Part shown: positions 7,793 to 15,448 of the stretch, piece by piece
How positions within the stretch are numbered: the first letter of the stretch is position 1
Layout of the letters: each line of letters opens with the position of its first letter
DNA from: an uncultured Oscillospiraceae bacterium
GTDB lineage: Bacteria > Bacillota > Clostridia > Oscillospirales > Oscillospiraceae
Assembly (NCBI GenBank): GCA_934590505.1
Contig: CAKTPC010000033.1
Coordinates: 1-17,463 of the forward strand
Direction of reading: 5' to 3'
DNA: 17,463 nt
Notes under the pieces: generated by a model
What the model was told of the DNA's origin: nothing
Seen by the model: the letters and a program-made list of their open reading frames with translations, nothing else
Databases searched by the model: none
Made by a program: the position numbers and the translations under genes

Positions 7793-8560
7793 ATGAAAAA
7801 TATCGCTCTGCGCCTGCGCTATGATGGGAGCCGCTACCACGGCTGGCAGATCCAGAAAAACGAAATAAGCGTCGCGCAGACCGTTGAGGAAGCGCTGGAA
7901 AAGGTGCTCGGCACGTGCACGAAGGTCGTCGGCTGCGGCAGAACTGACGCGGGAGTGCACGCGCTGCGCTACTGTGCAAACTTTCATGCCGAGACGAATA
8001 TACCAATGGAGCGTATGCCGCTCGCGGTCAATTCCCGCCTGCCGGACGACATTGCTGTGACGGACGCGGTCGAGGTCGACGAGGGCTTCAACGCTATCGG
8101 CTCGTGTATAAAAAAGGAATATATATATAAAATACACAATAGCAATATCCGCGATCCGTTCCTTAAGGACCGCGTCTGCTTCTATCCCCAGCGGCTCGAT
8201 ATGGAGCAGTTCAGCCGAGCAGCCAAGGCCTTCGAGGGTACGCACGATTTTAAGGCCGTGCGCAGCGTCGGCACCGAGACAAAGACCACCGTGCGGACGG
8301 TCTATTGGTGCCGCGCCGAGAAGGAAGGGGACATCATCACCGTCTCTGTCTGCGCCGACGGCTTCCTGTACAACATGTGCAGAGCCATGGTCGGCACGAT
8401 GGTCTATGCTTCCTACGGCAAGCTCCGTCCGGAGGATATCCCGGTGCTCCTTGAAAAGGGCGACCGGCGTCTCACCGGGCCGACCATGCCGCCGCAGGGC
8501 CTGTACCTCAACCGTGTCTGGTACGACGGCGCAGCAGGCGAAATGATGAGCAGAGACTGA
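7793..8560 (+). CDS. truA: tRNA pseudouridine(38-40) synthase TruA
   Basis: A 255-residue enzyme that isomerises uridines 38, 39 and 40 in the tRNA anticodon stem-loop. The catalytic aspartate is D52 in GCGRTDAGVHA (48-57). YDGSRYHGWQ at the N-terminus and DGFLYNMCRAMVG near residues 185-197 are also family hallmarks. I chose the ATG at 7793, which gives the common MKNIALRLRYDG start, over a GTG at 7787 that overlaps the ecfT stop; both are in frame and the SD (GAAGAAG, 7772-7778) is weak. It is tightly linked to the ECF genes, as in many Firmicutes, but the ribosomal protein genes often found around this cluster are absent. Confidence 0.94.
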   Translation: MKNIALRLRYDGSRYHGWQIQKNEISVAQTVEEALEKVLGTCTKVVGCGRTDAGVHALRYCANFHAETNIPMERMPLAVNSRLPDDIAVTDAVEVDEGFNAIGSCIKKEYIYKIHNSNIRDPFLKDRVCFYPQRLDMEQFSRAAKAFEGTHDFKAVRSVGTETKTTVRTVYWCRAEKEGDIITVSVCADGFLYNMCRAMVGTMVYASYGKLRPEDIPVLLEKGDRRLTGPTMPPQGLYLNRVWYDGAAGEMMSRD

Positions 8561-8723
8561 TGACAGCACCGAACAATGCGGCAAGAGCAAAAAAACACAG
8601 CCTTATCTTTCCGGTTATTAATGCTATATTTGTTCATAAACTTGTGATACAGTAATAGCTGCCGGGGGAAGAAGAGAAAACAGGCGGTACGCCGCCGGCA
8701 TATACAAAGGATGGCAGGTACAT

Positions 8724-9440
8724 ATGAGAGCTATCATTGACATCGTACTGATATTGATAATCGCCCTATGCACATGGAACGGCTATAAGAAGGGGCTTGT
8801 CGGCGGCATCGCCGGGATCCTCGCGATAATCATCGCGCTCTTCGGCGGCAGTCTCCTTGCTTCGGCCTATTCGCATGAGATAGTCCCAGCGGTCGAGCCT
8901 TTTGTCGACGGCTATGTGGACTCCTCCAAGAACCGCGACGCCATTCTTGAGAGAATGGGCTACGGCAGCAGCGACCTTTCGCTTGAGGATATCCTCGCGC
9001 AGGATTCCTCCCTGCGCTATGACTATGCCTATGAGTGCTTCACGGCGATGGGGCTTTATGAAAAGCGCGCGGAGGAGCTTGCGGACGACGCAGTGAACCT
9101 TGCCGATACCGATGGGGTCAGCATGACTAAGGCGGTCGTCTCCGTCCTGTGCGATACTCTTACGCATGTGGGGCTCATGGTCGTGGCGTTTCTCCTGATC
9201 CTGATCCTCCTGGTAGCGCTCGGCAATGTGGGGAACCTGTCGTTCAGGCTGCCGAACATGGAGAGCGTGGACGAAATAGGCGGTGCGATAATGGGCTTTA
9301 TCAAGGGCTTTCTCTACTGTGTTCTCCTGTGCTGGCTCCTGAGCTTCATGGGGCTCGTTATAGGTGTGGAGACTATGTCCCACACGACGCTCGGCCGCTT
9401 CTTCCTGATTTTCGATTTTCTGACCGGCGGTCTTTTGTAA
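8724..9440 (+). CDS. CvpA family membrane protein
   Basis: A 238-residue membrane protein. The first helices contain DIVLILIIALCTWNGYKKGLVGG (6-28), the conserved start of CvpA/colicin-V-production-like proteins, including the positively charged KKG turn. A soluble acidic segment (about 55-135) is followed by two more hydrophobic helices (about 143-168 and 186-208). Four helices in total fits the family. Biochemical function of CvpA proteins in Firmicutes is not established; they are linked to envelope stress and secretion in other bacteria. The SD is AAGGA (8707-8711) at a long distance or AGG at 8716. The gene lies 28 nt upstream of the Clp ATPase and probably shares its transcript. Confidence 0.8.
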   Translation: MRAIIDIVLILIIALCTWNGYKKGLVGGIAGILAIIIALFGGSLLASAYSHEIVPAVEPFVDGYVDSSKNRDAILERMGYGSSDLSLEDILAQDSSLRYDYAYECFTAMGLYEKRAEELADDAVNLADTDGVSMTKAVVSVLCDTLTHVGLMVVAFLLILILLVALGNVGNLSFRLPNMESVDEIGGAIMGFIKGFLYCVLLCWLLSFMGLVIGVETMSHTTLGRFFLIFDFLTGGLL

Positions 9441-9468
9441 GAAATATATAAGATAACGGAGGCAATAA

Positions 9469-11802
9469 ATGCAGCCTACAATGTGCTCACGCTGCGGCAA
9501 GAACGTTGCCGTGGTATTCATAACCAAGATCGAAAACGGCCAGGCCAAGAACGAAGGCCTGTGCCTTAAATGCGCCCGCGAGCTGCACATCAAGCCTGTG
9601 GACGATATGATAAACAAAATGGGCATCACCGATGATGAGCTTGACAACCTCACCGGTGAGATGATGAGCGCTCTCACCGGCGGGGAGGATATCACCCCCG
9701 TCGACGATGACGGCAGCGACGAGGAGGACGACGGCAAGACCGCGACCTTCCCGTTCCTCAACCGCCTTTTCGGCGGCGGCCCCAGCGCCTCGGCATCAAA
9801 CGAGAGCCAGAACCAGGGCGGGGAGCCGCGCCGCGGCGAGACCAAGGAGAATCCCCCCAAGGGCGGCAAGCGCAAGTTCCTTGATAATTACTGCATCGAC
9901 CTCACCGCCCGCGCCCGCGAGGGTAAGCTCGATACGATGATCGGCCGCGAGGAGGAGCTTGAGCGCGTTATCCAGATCCTCAACCGCCGCCAGAAGAATA
10001 ACCCCTGCCTTATCGGCGAACCCGGCGTCGGCAAGACGGCTATCGCCGAGGGGCTCGCCCAGCGCATCGCTATGGGCAACGTCCCGGCGAAGCTCCAGAA
10101 TAAGGAGGTTGACCTGCTCGACCTGACGGCGCTCGTCGCGGGCACGCAGTTCCGCGGCCAGTTCGAGAGCCGCATGAAAGGGCTTATCGAGGAGATAAGA
10201 AAGCACGGCAACATCATCCTTGTCATTGATGAGGTACACAATATCGTCGGCGCGGGCGATGCCGAGGGCAGCATGAATGCCGCCAATATCCTCAAGCCCG
10301 CACTCTCCCGCGGCGAGATCCAGGTGATCGGCGCGACGACCTTTACTGAGTACCGCAAGCACATAGAGAAGGACTCCGCGCTCGAGCGCCGCTTCCAGCC
10401 CGTCACCGTGGCGGAGCCGTCAATCGAGGACAGCGTGAAGATCCTGCGCGGCATCGCGCATTATTATGAGGATTACCACGGCGTTACCATCTCCGATGAG
10501 ATGTGCCGCCAGGCCGTTGTCATGAGCGAACGGTATATCACCGACCGTTTCCTGCCCGACAAGGCCATTGACCTTATAGACGAGGCATGCTCCGATGTGA
10601 ACCTCAAGAATAAGGACATCAACCGCCGCATGGAGGCCGAGCGCGACCTTGAGAACATACGCTTTGAGCGGGATGCCCTCGCGTCTGACAGTCGGGAGCT
10701 TACCGAAGAGCAGCAGGATCAGCGCTATGCCCGCATCGCGGAGCTCAAGAGCAAGGAAATGCAGCTTGAAAACGAGCTGAGCGAGCTTGATAAGAACCCG
10801 CGCCCTGCGCTGACTACCGATAACCTTGCCCGCATCATCGAGCTGTGGACGAAGATCCCCGCCTCCACCATCAAGGAGGATGAGTTCGAGCGTCTCGCAA
10901 AGCTTGACGAGCGCCTGAAGGAACACATTGTCGGTCAGGACGAAGCCGTGAACGCTGTCTGCTCCGCGATAAAGCGCAGCCGCGTCGGGCTTCAGGTCAA
11001 GCGCAAGCCCGTCAGCTTCATCTTCGTCGGCGGCACCGGCGTCGGCAAGACGGAGCTTGTCAAGCGCCTTGCCGCGGATATGTTCGATTCTCCCGAATCG
11101 CTTATCCGTCTTGATATGTCCGAGTTCATGGAGAAGTTCTCCGTCTCGCGCATCATCGGCTCGCCTCCCGGCTATGTCGGCTATGACGAGGCCGGCCAGC
11201 TCACCGAGAAGATACGCCGCAAGCCTTACAGCGTCGTGCTGTTTGATGAGATAGAGAAAGCGCACCCGGACGTTATGAACATCCTGCTCCAGATCCTCGA
11301 CGACGGCCGCATCACCGATGCGCAGGGCAGGACAGTGAACTTTGAAAACACCATTATCGTCATGACCACAAACGCCGGCAGCAGCAACAAATCCGGCAGC
11401 GTCGGCTTCGGCGGCTCGATAAGCGACATGAGCCGCGAGCGCACAATGAAGGCGCTCAACGAGTTCCTGCGCCCAGAGTTCATCAACCGCGTCGATGAGG
11501 TCATCTGCTTCAACCAGCTCACGGAAGAGAACTTCCGCGCCATTGCGGGGCTCATGCTCGGCGAGCTGCGCGATGTGATGAAGGAAAAGAACATCGCCCT
11601 CACGTGGGACGACAGCCTTGTCGACTACCTTGTCAAGAAGGCATACTCTGTCACCTATGGCGCGCGCAATCTGCGCCGCACGATACAGAAGGATATCGAG
11701 GATGTCCTTGCTCAGCGAATCGTTGAGAACCGCGGCAGGGAGATAAAGAGCATCGCCATGTCCGCACAGGACGGCGCGGTGACTATTGCAATCGGAGAGT
11801 GA
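9469..11802 (+). CDS. ClpE-type zinc-finger AAA+ unfoldase (ATP-dependent Clp protease ATP-binding subunit)
   Basis: A 777-residue Hsp100 protein with two AAA+ modules. It starts with a C4 zinc finger (C6, C9, C32, C35) instead of the paired Clp_N repeats of ClpC, the architecture of ClpE. A low-complexity acidic/glycine linker (about 72-135) follows. Module 1 has Walker A GEPGVGKT (183-190) and Walker B ILVIDE (250-255). A coiled-coil middle domain lies at about 385-445. Module 2 has Walker A GGTGVGKT (521-528) and Walker B VVLFDE (589-594). VGF (645-647) sits where the ClpP-docking loop is expected, so it should feed substrates to ClpP. SD ACGGAGG precedes the ATG. No CtsR or CIRCE operator was seen upstream. 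Some annotators would name it ClpC. Confidence 0.92.
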   Translation: MQPTMCSRCGKNVAVVFITKIENGQAKNEGLCLKCARELHIKPVDDMINKMGITDDELDNLTGEMMSALTGGEDITPVDDDGSDEEDDGKTATFPFLNRLFGGGPSASASNESQNQGGEPRRGETKENPPKGGKRKFLDNYCIDLTARAREGKLDTMIGREEELERVIQILNRRQKNNPCLIGEPGVGKTAIAEGLAQRIAMGNVPAKLQNKEVDLLDLTALVAGTQFRGQFESRMKGLIEEIRKHGNIILVIDEVHNIVGAGDAEGSMNAANILKPALSRGEIQVIGATTFTEYRKHIEKDSALERRFQPVTVAEPSIEDSVKILRGIAHYYEDYHGVTISDEMCRQAVVMSERYITDRFLPDKAIDLIDEACSDVNLKNKDINRRMEAERDLENIRFERDALASDSRELTEEQQDQRYARIAELKSKEMQLENELSELDKNPRPALTTDNLARIIELWTKIPASTIKEDEFERLAKLDERLKEHIVGQDEAVNAVCSAIKRSRVGLQVKRKPVSFIFVGGTGVGKTELVKRLAADMFDSPESLIRLDMSEFMEKFSVSRIIGSPPGYVGYDEAGQLTEKIRRKPYSVVLFDEIEKAHPDVMNILLQILDDGRITDAQGRTVNFENTIIVMTTNAGSSNKSGSVGFGGSISDMSRERTMKALNEFLRPEFINRVDEVICFNQLTEENFRAIAGLMLGELRDVMKEKNIALTWDDSLVDYLVKKAYSVTYGARNLRRTIQKDIEDVLAQRIVENRGREIKSIAMSAQDGAVTIAIGE

Positions 11803-11806
11803 GACT

Positions 11807-12328
11807 ATGGAAAGACTGCTGACTGTTCTCGGTGATATAACCAAGCAGAGCGTTGACGCGATCGTAAACGCCGCGAACTGCTCGCTGCTCGGCGGCGGGG
11901 GAGTGGACGGCGCGATCCACCGCGCTGCGGGGCCTGAGCTTTTGGCCGAGTGCCGCACGCTTCACGGCTGCGAGACCGGCAAGGCGAAGATAACAAAGGG
12001 CTACAGGCTCCCCGCAAAGCACGTCATCCATACCCCCGGCCCCGTGTGGCACGGCGGCAATAATGGCGAGCCGGAGCTCCTTGCATCCTGCTACCGCTCC
12101 TGTCTGGAGCTTGCCTCGGAAAACGGCTGCAGGACCGTGGACTTTCCTTCGATAAGCACCGGCGTGTACCGTTTCCCGCTCAATAAGGCGGCGGCCATCG
12201 CCTGCAAGACAATCAAAGAATACCTCGAAGCCCACCCAGAGATAGAGCGGGTGCGCATGGTCTGCTTTGACGAGCGCACCAAGGCCGCTTACGATTCCGC
12301 TATAGCCGCGCTGGAGGCGAATGCATGA
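11807..12328 (+). CDS. Macro domain protein (ADP-ribose binding, probable O-acetyl-ADP-ribose deacetylase type)
   Basis: A 173-residue single macro domain. Ligand-binding motifs are GDIT (9-12), NAAN (21-24), GGGGVDGAIHRAAG (29-42) and SISTGVYRFP (115-124). Homologues of YmdB type remove acetyl from O-acetyl-ADP-ribose or ADP-ribose from proteins. The ATG at 11807, 4 nt after the clpE stop and with GGAGAG in the clpE tail (11794-11799), is preferred to an in-frame TTG at 11786. No sirtuin or ADP-ribosyltransferase gene is adjacent. It overlaps the rhomboid gene by the ATGA at 12325-12328. Confidence 0.9.
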   Translation: MERLLTVLGDITKQSVDAIVNAANCSLLGGGGVDGAIHRAAGPELLAECRTLHGCETGKAKITKGYRLPAKHVIHTPGPVWHGGNNGEPELLASCYRSCLELASENGCRTVDFPSISTGVYRFPLNKAAAIACKTIKEYLEAHPEIERVRMVCFDERTKAAYDSAIAALEANA

Positions 12329-12891
12329 GCAGAAAGCTCATAAAGCTGCAATATAATTCTCCCGTTGTGCTGACCTTTGCGCTGCTGTCGCTTGCCGTGC
12401 TCTGGCTCGACGGGCTCACCGGCGGCAAGAGCACCCACGCGCTCTTCAGCGTGTACCGCTCGTCCTTCGCAGACCTCGGCACCTATCCGCGCTTCTTTCT
12501 GCACGTGCTCGGCCACGGCAGCTATTCGCACTATATCGGCAACATGATGATGATCCTCGTCGTCGGCCCGCCGCTCGAGGAGAAGTACGGCAGCCGCCCA
12601 CTCTTCTGGGCGATTTTCCTCACGGCCTTTGTCTCCGGTATGGTGCATTGGCTCTTCTTCCCGGGCACAGCCCTGCTCGGCGCGTCGGGCATCGTGTTCA
12701 TGATGATCGTCATGTCCTCCCTTGCAGGGATGAAAAACGGCTGCATTCCCATAACCTTGATCCTTGTGCTGGTGCTCTACATCGGCGGTGAGATCATCGA
12801 CGGCGTCATGCTCAAGGATAATATATCCCAGCTCAGCCACATCGTGGGAGGTGTTTGCGGCGCCTTCCTCGGAATAAGCATGAGAAGGTGA
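12325..12891 (+). CDS. Rhomboid-family intramembrane serine protease
   Basis: A 188-residue protein with about six hydrophobic segments. The catalytic dyad is visible as S121 in GASG (119-122) and H172 in LSHIVGG (170-176); N73 in HYIGNMM is the oxyanion-type asparagine. The HGSYSHYIGN stretch (64-73) corresponds to the conserved H-x-x-x-x-H-x-x-x-N region of rhomboids. It lacks the extra domains of GluP/YqgP-like proteins and is close to the minimal six-helix core. The start overlaps the macro gene stop (ATGA), and its own stop is 4 nt before the DUF523 gene. Substrate is unknown. Confidence 0.85.
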   Translation: MSRKLIKLQYNSPVVLTFALLSLAVLWLDGLTGGKSTHALFSVYRSSFADLGTYPRFFLHVLGHGSYSHYIGNMMMILVVGPPLEEKYGSRPLFWAIFLTAFVSGMVHWLFFPGTALLGASGIVFMMIVMSSLAGMKNGCIPITLILVLVLYIGGEIIDGVMLKDNISQLSHIVGGVCGAFLGISMRR

Positions 12892-12895
12892 GCTT

Positions 12896-13342
12896 ATGGA
12901 AAACCTGCTTATCAGCGCCTGCCTGTTGGGCGTCGAATGCAAATACTCCGGCGGCAGCAACGCCTTGCCTGAGGAGACTGTCGAGAAGCTCCGCGCACGG
13001 TACAGGCTCATCCCCGTCTGCCCTGAGACGGCGGGGGGACTGCCCACGCCGCGCGACCCGAGCGAGCGGCTCGGAGAGTGTGTCGTGAGCTGCCGCGGCG
13101 CGGACGTCACGCGGCAGTTTGAGAAGGGTGCGCAGGCCGCGCTCGCGCTTGCCAAGCGCTATGGCTGCTCCAGAGCACTCATGAAGGAGCACAGCCCATC
13201 ATGCGGCAGCGGGCTTATCTATGACGGCAGTTTTTCGGGAAAACTCGTCGAGGGCGACGGCTGCGCGGCGGAGCTTCTCAAGGCAGCGGGTGTGTTCGTG
13301 GTCGGAGAAAATATGACAGAAGTGTTAACAATTGCTGGCTGA
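12896..13342 (+). CDS. DUF523 domain-containing protein (YbbK-like)
   Basis: A 148-residue protein matching DUF523: ISACLLG (6-12), CKYSGG (15-20), VCPETAGGLPTPR (41-53), KEHSPSCG (97-104). Conserved cysteines are C9, C15, C42, C103, with C123 nearby; they may bind a metal or iron-sulfur cluster, which is inference. Function is not established. SD AAGGTGA lies at the end of the rhomboid gene. It is the last gene of the cvpA-clpE run. No clear terminator hairpin follows before the next promoter. Confidence 0.88.
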   Translation: MENLLISACLLGVECKYSGGSNALPEETVEKLRARYRLIPVCPETAGGLPTPRDPSERLGECVVSCRGADVTRQFEKGAQAALALAKRYGCSRALMKEHSPSCGSGLIYDGSFSGKLVEGDGCAAELLKAAGVFVVGENMTEVLTIAG

Positions 13343-13376
13343 GCAGAATATAACAAATTTTTTCACATCATTCGAC

Positions 13377-13405
13377 TTGACAGAATATCTTGTGGGCCTT
13401 AAAAT
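13377..13405 (+). promoter_or_regulatory. Strong promoter for the BlaI-like repressor, with a candidate operator in the spacer
   Basis: A perfect TTGACA (13377-13382) and TAAAAT (13400-13405) are separated by 17 bp. The spacer holds an imperfect palindrome ACAGAATATCTTGT (13380-13393, 10 of 14 symmetric), overlapping the -35 box, and a second inverted repeat CTTAA/TTAAG (13398-13418) covers the -10 box. Either could be an autoregulatory BlaI site; the spacing differs from the classical TACA-TGTA operator, so operator assignment is weak. Confidence 0.6.
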
Positions 13406-13480
13406 CAGTTGTGTTAAGAAGAGTGAGAAGATAAAAAAATGACAGAAGGCGTTTAAACAACAGAAAAAAGGATGTGCAAA

Positions 13481-13858
13481 ATGGAACTTACAAAAAGCGA
13501 ACTTGAGATTATGAATGTCATCTGGGACGCGAAGCGTCCCCTGACAAGAGGGGAGATCCTCGATCTGTCCGTTGATAAGAAGTGGAAGGACAATTCGATC
13601 CACATTCTCCTCAACAGGCTGCTGGAAAAGGGTGCCATCATTGAGGGCGGCTTTGCCCGAAGCGGCAAATCTTACGGCAGGCTCTATGAGCCGAACATCA
13701 CCGGTGTGGACTTCTATGCGGAGAACGTCCTTTCCGGCGGCGATCAGGACAGGCTTGAAATGCTCTTTGACGCCCTGCTCAGGCGTCCGGACATTGACGC
13801 GGACATGATAAAGAAGTTCGAGTCCAAGCTGGAAGAAAAGAAAAAGACACTCAAATAA
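13481..13858 (+). CDS. BlaI/MecI/CopY family transcriptional repressor
   Basis: A 125-residue protein. Residues 1-72 form the winged helix seen in BlaI/MecI repressors (LTKSELEIMNVIWDAKRPLTRGEI, then NSIHILLNRLLEKG as recognition region and a wing at about 52-70). The rest (75-125) is a helical, highly charged dimerisation tail. I chose the ATG at 13481 because AAAAAGG (13464-13470) is well spaced from it; an ATG at 13472 would be too close to that SD. No BlaR1/MecR1 sensor protease is nearby, so induction must come from another signal. The likely target is its own promoter and the MATE gene downstream. Confidence 0.88.
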   Translation: MELTKSELEIMNVIWDAKRPLTRGEILDLSVDKKWKDNSIHILLNRLLEKGAIIEGGFARSGKSYGRLYEPNITGVDFYAENVLSGGDQDRLEMLFDALLRRPDIDADMIKKFESKLEEKKKTLK

Positions 13859-13866
13859 GGAAGCTT

Positions 13867-13900
13867 GAAACCCGCATCCGGGAAACCGGATGCGGATTTC
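13867..13900 (+). promoter_or_regulatory. Perfect GAAA-loop hairpin between the repressor and MATE genes (attenuator or weak terminator)
   Basis: CCGCATCCGG (13872-13881) pairs perfectly with CCGGATGCGG (13886-13895) across a GAAA loop. An outer GAAA/TTTC (13867-13870 with 13897-13900) extends the stem past one mismatch. Only three T residues follow, so it is a poor terminator; it could lower read-through, stabilise the mRNA end, or set the ratio of repressor to pump. Confidence 0.55.
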
Positions 13901-13934
13901 TAACTGCCAATTTCGGGGAAACGGAGAGAATAAT

Positions 13935-15344
13935 TTGAAGCTCAACAGGTTTATCGGCAGCAAGGCTTTTTACAGAAAGCTCTTTGCCATCATGCTGCCG
14001 ATATTGGTGCAGAATGTTATAACGAACTTTGTAAGCCTGCTTGATAACATCATGGTCGGTCAGGTCGGCACGGAGCCGATGTCCGGCGTGGCGATAGTCA
14101 ACCAGCTTATTTTTGTCTTTAACCTCTGTATATTCGGCGGTCTTGCCGGCGCGGGGATATTCACCGCGCAGTATTACGGGAAGAACGACAGCAAGGGAGT
14201 TGCCGATACCTTCCGCGCAAAGCTCTACATAGCGGCCTTCACGTCCGCGGCGTTCATTATTGTGTTCCTGCTCTTTGGGGAACAGCTCATCATGCAGTTC
14301 ATCCATGAGGGCGAGGAACAGCTTGACCTGGCCGCAACGCTCAATTACGGCAAGGATTATCTCACCGTCATGCTGATCCAGATCCCGCCCTTTGCGCTCC
14401 AGCAGGTGTATGCCAGCACCCTTAAGGAGAGCGGGGAGACGCTGGTGCCGATGAAGGCCGGCATTGTCGCGGTGCTTGTGAACCTCGTCGGCAACTATAT
14501 CCTCATCTTCGGCAAGCTCGGCGCACCGGTCATGGGCGTCGTCGGTGCGGCCATAGCAACGGTAATTTCCCGCTTTGTTGAGTGCGCCATTATAATTATC
14601 TGGACGCACCGGCACAGAGATACTAATCCATTTGTGGATCACGCCTATACTACTTGGCGTATCCCGGATGTTCTGCTGCGTCAGATCGTCGTCATGGGTC
14701 TGCCTCTGCTCGTGAACGAGCTTTTGTGGTCGAGCGGCATGACCGTGCTCAACCAGTGCTATTCCATGCGTGGGCTTGAGGTCGTCTCCGCTGTAAATAT
14801 TTCGACCACCGTCTCGAATCTCTTCTTCTGCGCCTTCTTCTCCATGGGCAATTCCATCGCTATCATCATCGGCCAGCTCCTCGGTGCGGGTGAGCTTGAG
14901 AAAGCCATTGACGAGGACAGAAAGCTTATCGCTTTCGCGGTCGCGCTTTGCGCTGCGGTCGGTGTTGTGATGGCGCTGCTTGCCCCGATGATCCCGGAGA
15001 TATACAATACATCCGATCATGTAAAGCAGATCGCTTCCGAACTGCTTATGGTGAGCGCCGTGATGATGCCGGTGAACGCCTTTACCAATGCCTGCTACTT
15101 CACGCTCCGCTCCGGCGGCAAGACGATCATCACCTTTGTGTTTGACAGCCTGTATCTCTGGGTGCTGTGCATCCCGCTTGCCTTTGTGCTCTCACGCTAT
15201 ACGACGATGCCGATACTCCGCATGTTCATATGCGTCCAGGCACTCGAACTCGTCAAGTGCAGCATCGGCTATTATCTCGTCAAGAGCCGCAAATGGGTCA
15301 AGGACCTTGTCTCCGAGCCCGAAGCCCCCGCGGTCGAATTTTGA
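13935..15344 (+). CDS. MATE family multidrug/cation efflux transporter
   Basis: A 469-residue membrane protein with the twelve-helix MATE pattern. The N-terminal half starts MLPILVQNVITNFVSLLDNIMVGQVG (20-45), the typical first-helix signature, and the second half repeats the fold. Such transporters expel cationic drugs or metabolites using Na+ or H+ gradients. The start is TTG at 13935: GGAGAG (13923-13928) is 6 nt upstream and the resulting N-terminus MKLNRFIGSKAFYRKL is normal. An in-frame ATG at 13890 lies within the preceding hairpin and has no SD. The BlaI-like repressor just upstream is its probable regulator. Transcription ends at the bidirectional terminator. Substrate cannot be told from sequence. 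Confidence 0.9.
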   Translation: MKLNRFIGSKAFYRKLFAIMLPILVQNVITNFVSLLDNIMVGQVGTEPMSGVAIVNQLIFVFNLCIFGGLAGAGIFTAQYYGKNDSKGVADTFRAKLYIAAFTSAAFIIVFLLFGEQLIMQFIHEGEEQLDLAATLNYGKDYLTVMLIQIPPFALQQVYASTLKESGETLVPMKAGIVAVLVNLVGNYILIFGKLGAPVMGVVGAAIATVISRFVECAIIIIWTHRHRDTNPFVDHAYTTWRIPDVLLRQIVVMGLPLLVNELLWSSGMTVLNQCYSMRGLEVVSAVNISTTVSNLFFCAFFSMGNSIAIIIGQLLGAGELEKAIDEDRKLIAFAVALCAAVGVVMALLAPMIPEIYNTSDHVKQIASELLMVSAVMMPVNAFTNACYFTLRSGGKTIITFVFDSLYLWVLCIPLAFVLSRYTTMPILRMFICVQALELVKCSIGYYLVKSRKWVKDLVSEPEAPAVEF

Positions 15345-15352
15345 TTTTAATA

Positions 15353-15407
15353 CAAAAACCCCGCTATCACCGTTTCATTTTTGGAAACGGTGATAGCGGG
15401 GTTTTGT
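15353..15407. terminator. Bidirectional rho-independent terminator between convergent genes
   Basis: An 18-bp perfect stem CCCCGCTATCACCGTTTC (15359-15376) pairs with 15384-15401 over a 7-nt loop. It is followed by TTTT on the plus strand (15402-15405) and preceded by AAAAA (15354-15358), which gives a U-tract on the minus strand. It serves the MATE gene from the left and the lipoprotein gene from the right. Confidence 0.93.
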
Positions 15408-15448
15408 ACTCCGAGCAATACCCGGCGGAGCGGGACTGCGAGGAAGTG

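Noticed and set aside
8561..8723. Promoter and terminator between truA and the cvpA-like gene
   Set aside because: TTGTTC (8630-8635) 17 bp before TAATAG (8653-8658) is a poor match, and the small GGCGG-TACG-CCGCC hairpin (8683-8696) has no T-tract; neither is convincing.
11786..11806. Upstream TTG start for the macro-domain gene
   Set aside because: It would overlap the Clp gene and add MQSESET to a domain whose conserved part begins MERLLTVLGDIT; the ATG at 11807 has a good SD.
10420..11958. Long minus-strand open frame (512 codons) opposite the Clp ATPase
   Set aside because: It is antisense to a fully motif-verified AAA+ gene; GC-rich codon use keeps the opposite frame open. The same holds for 1960-2970, 3106-4065, 13851-15020 and for the plus-strand frame 15167-16249.
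13320..13365. Terminator after the DUF523 gene
   Set aside because: A TGCT/AGCA mini-stem is followed by TTTTTT only after a long gap; the stem is too weak to call.
13890..13934. ATG start at 13890 for the MATE gene
   Set aside because: It lies inside a strong hairpin stem with no SD; TTG at 13935 has GGAGAG 6 nt upstream and a normal MATE N-terminus.
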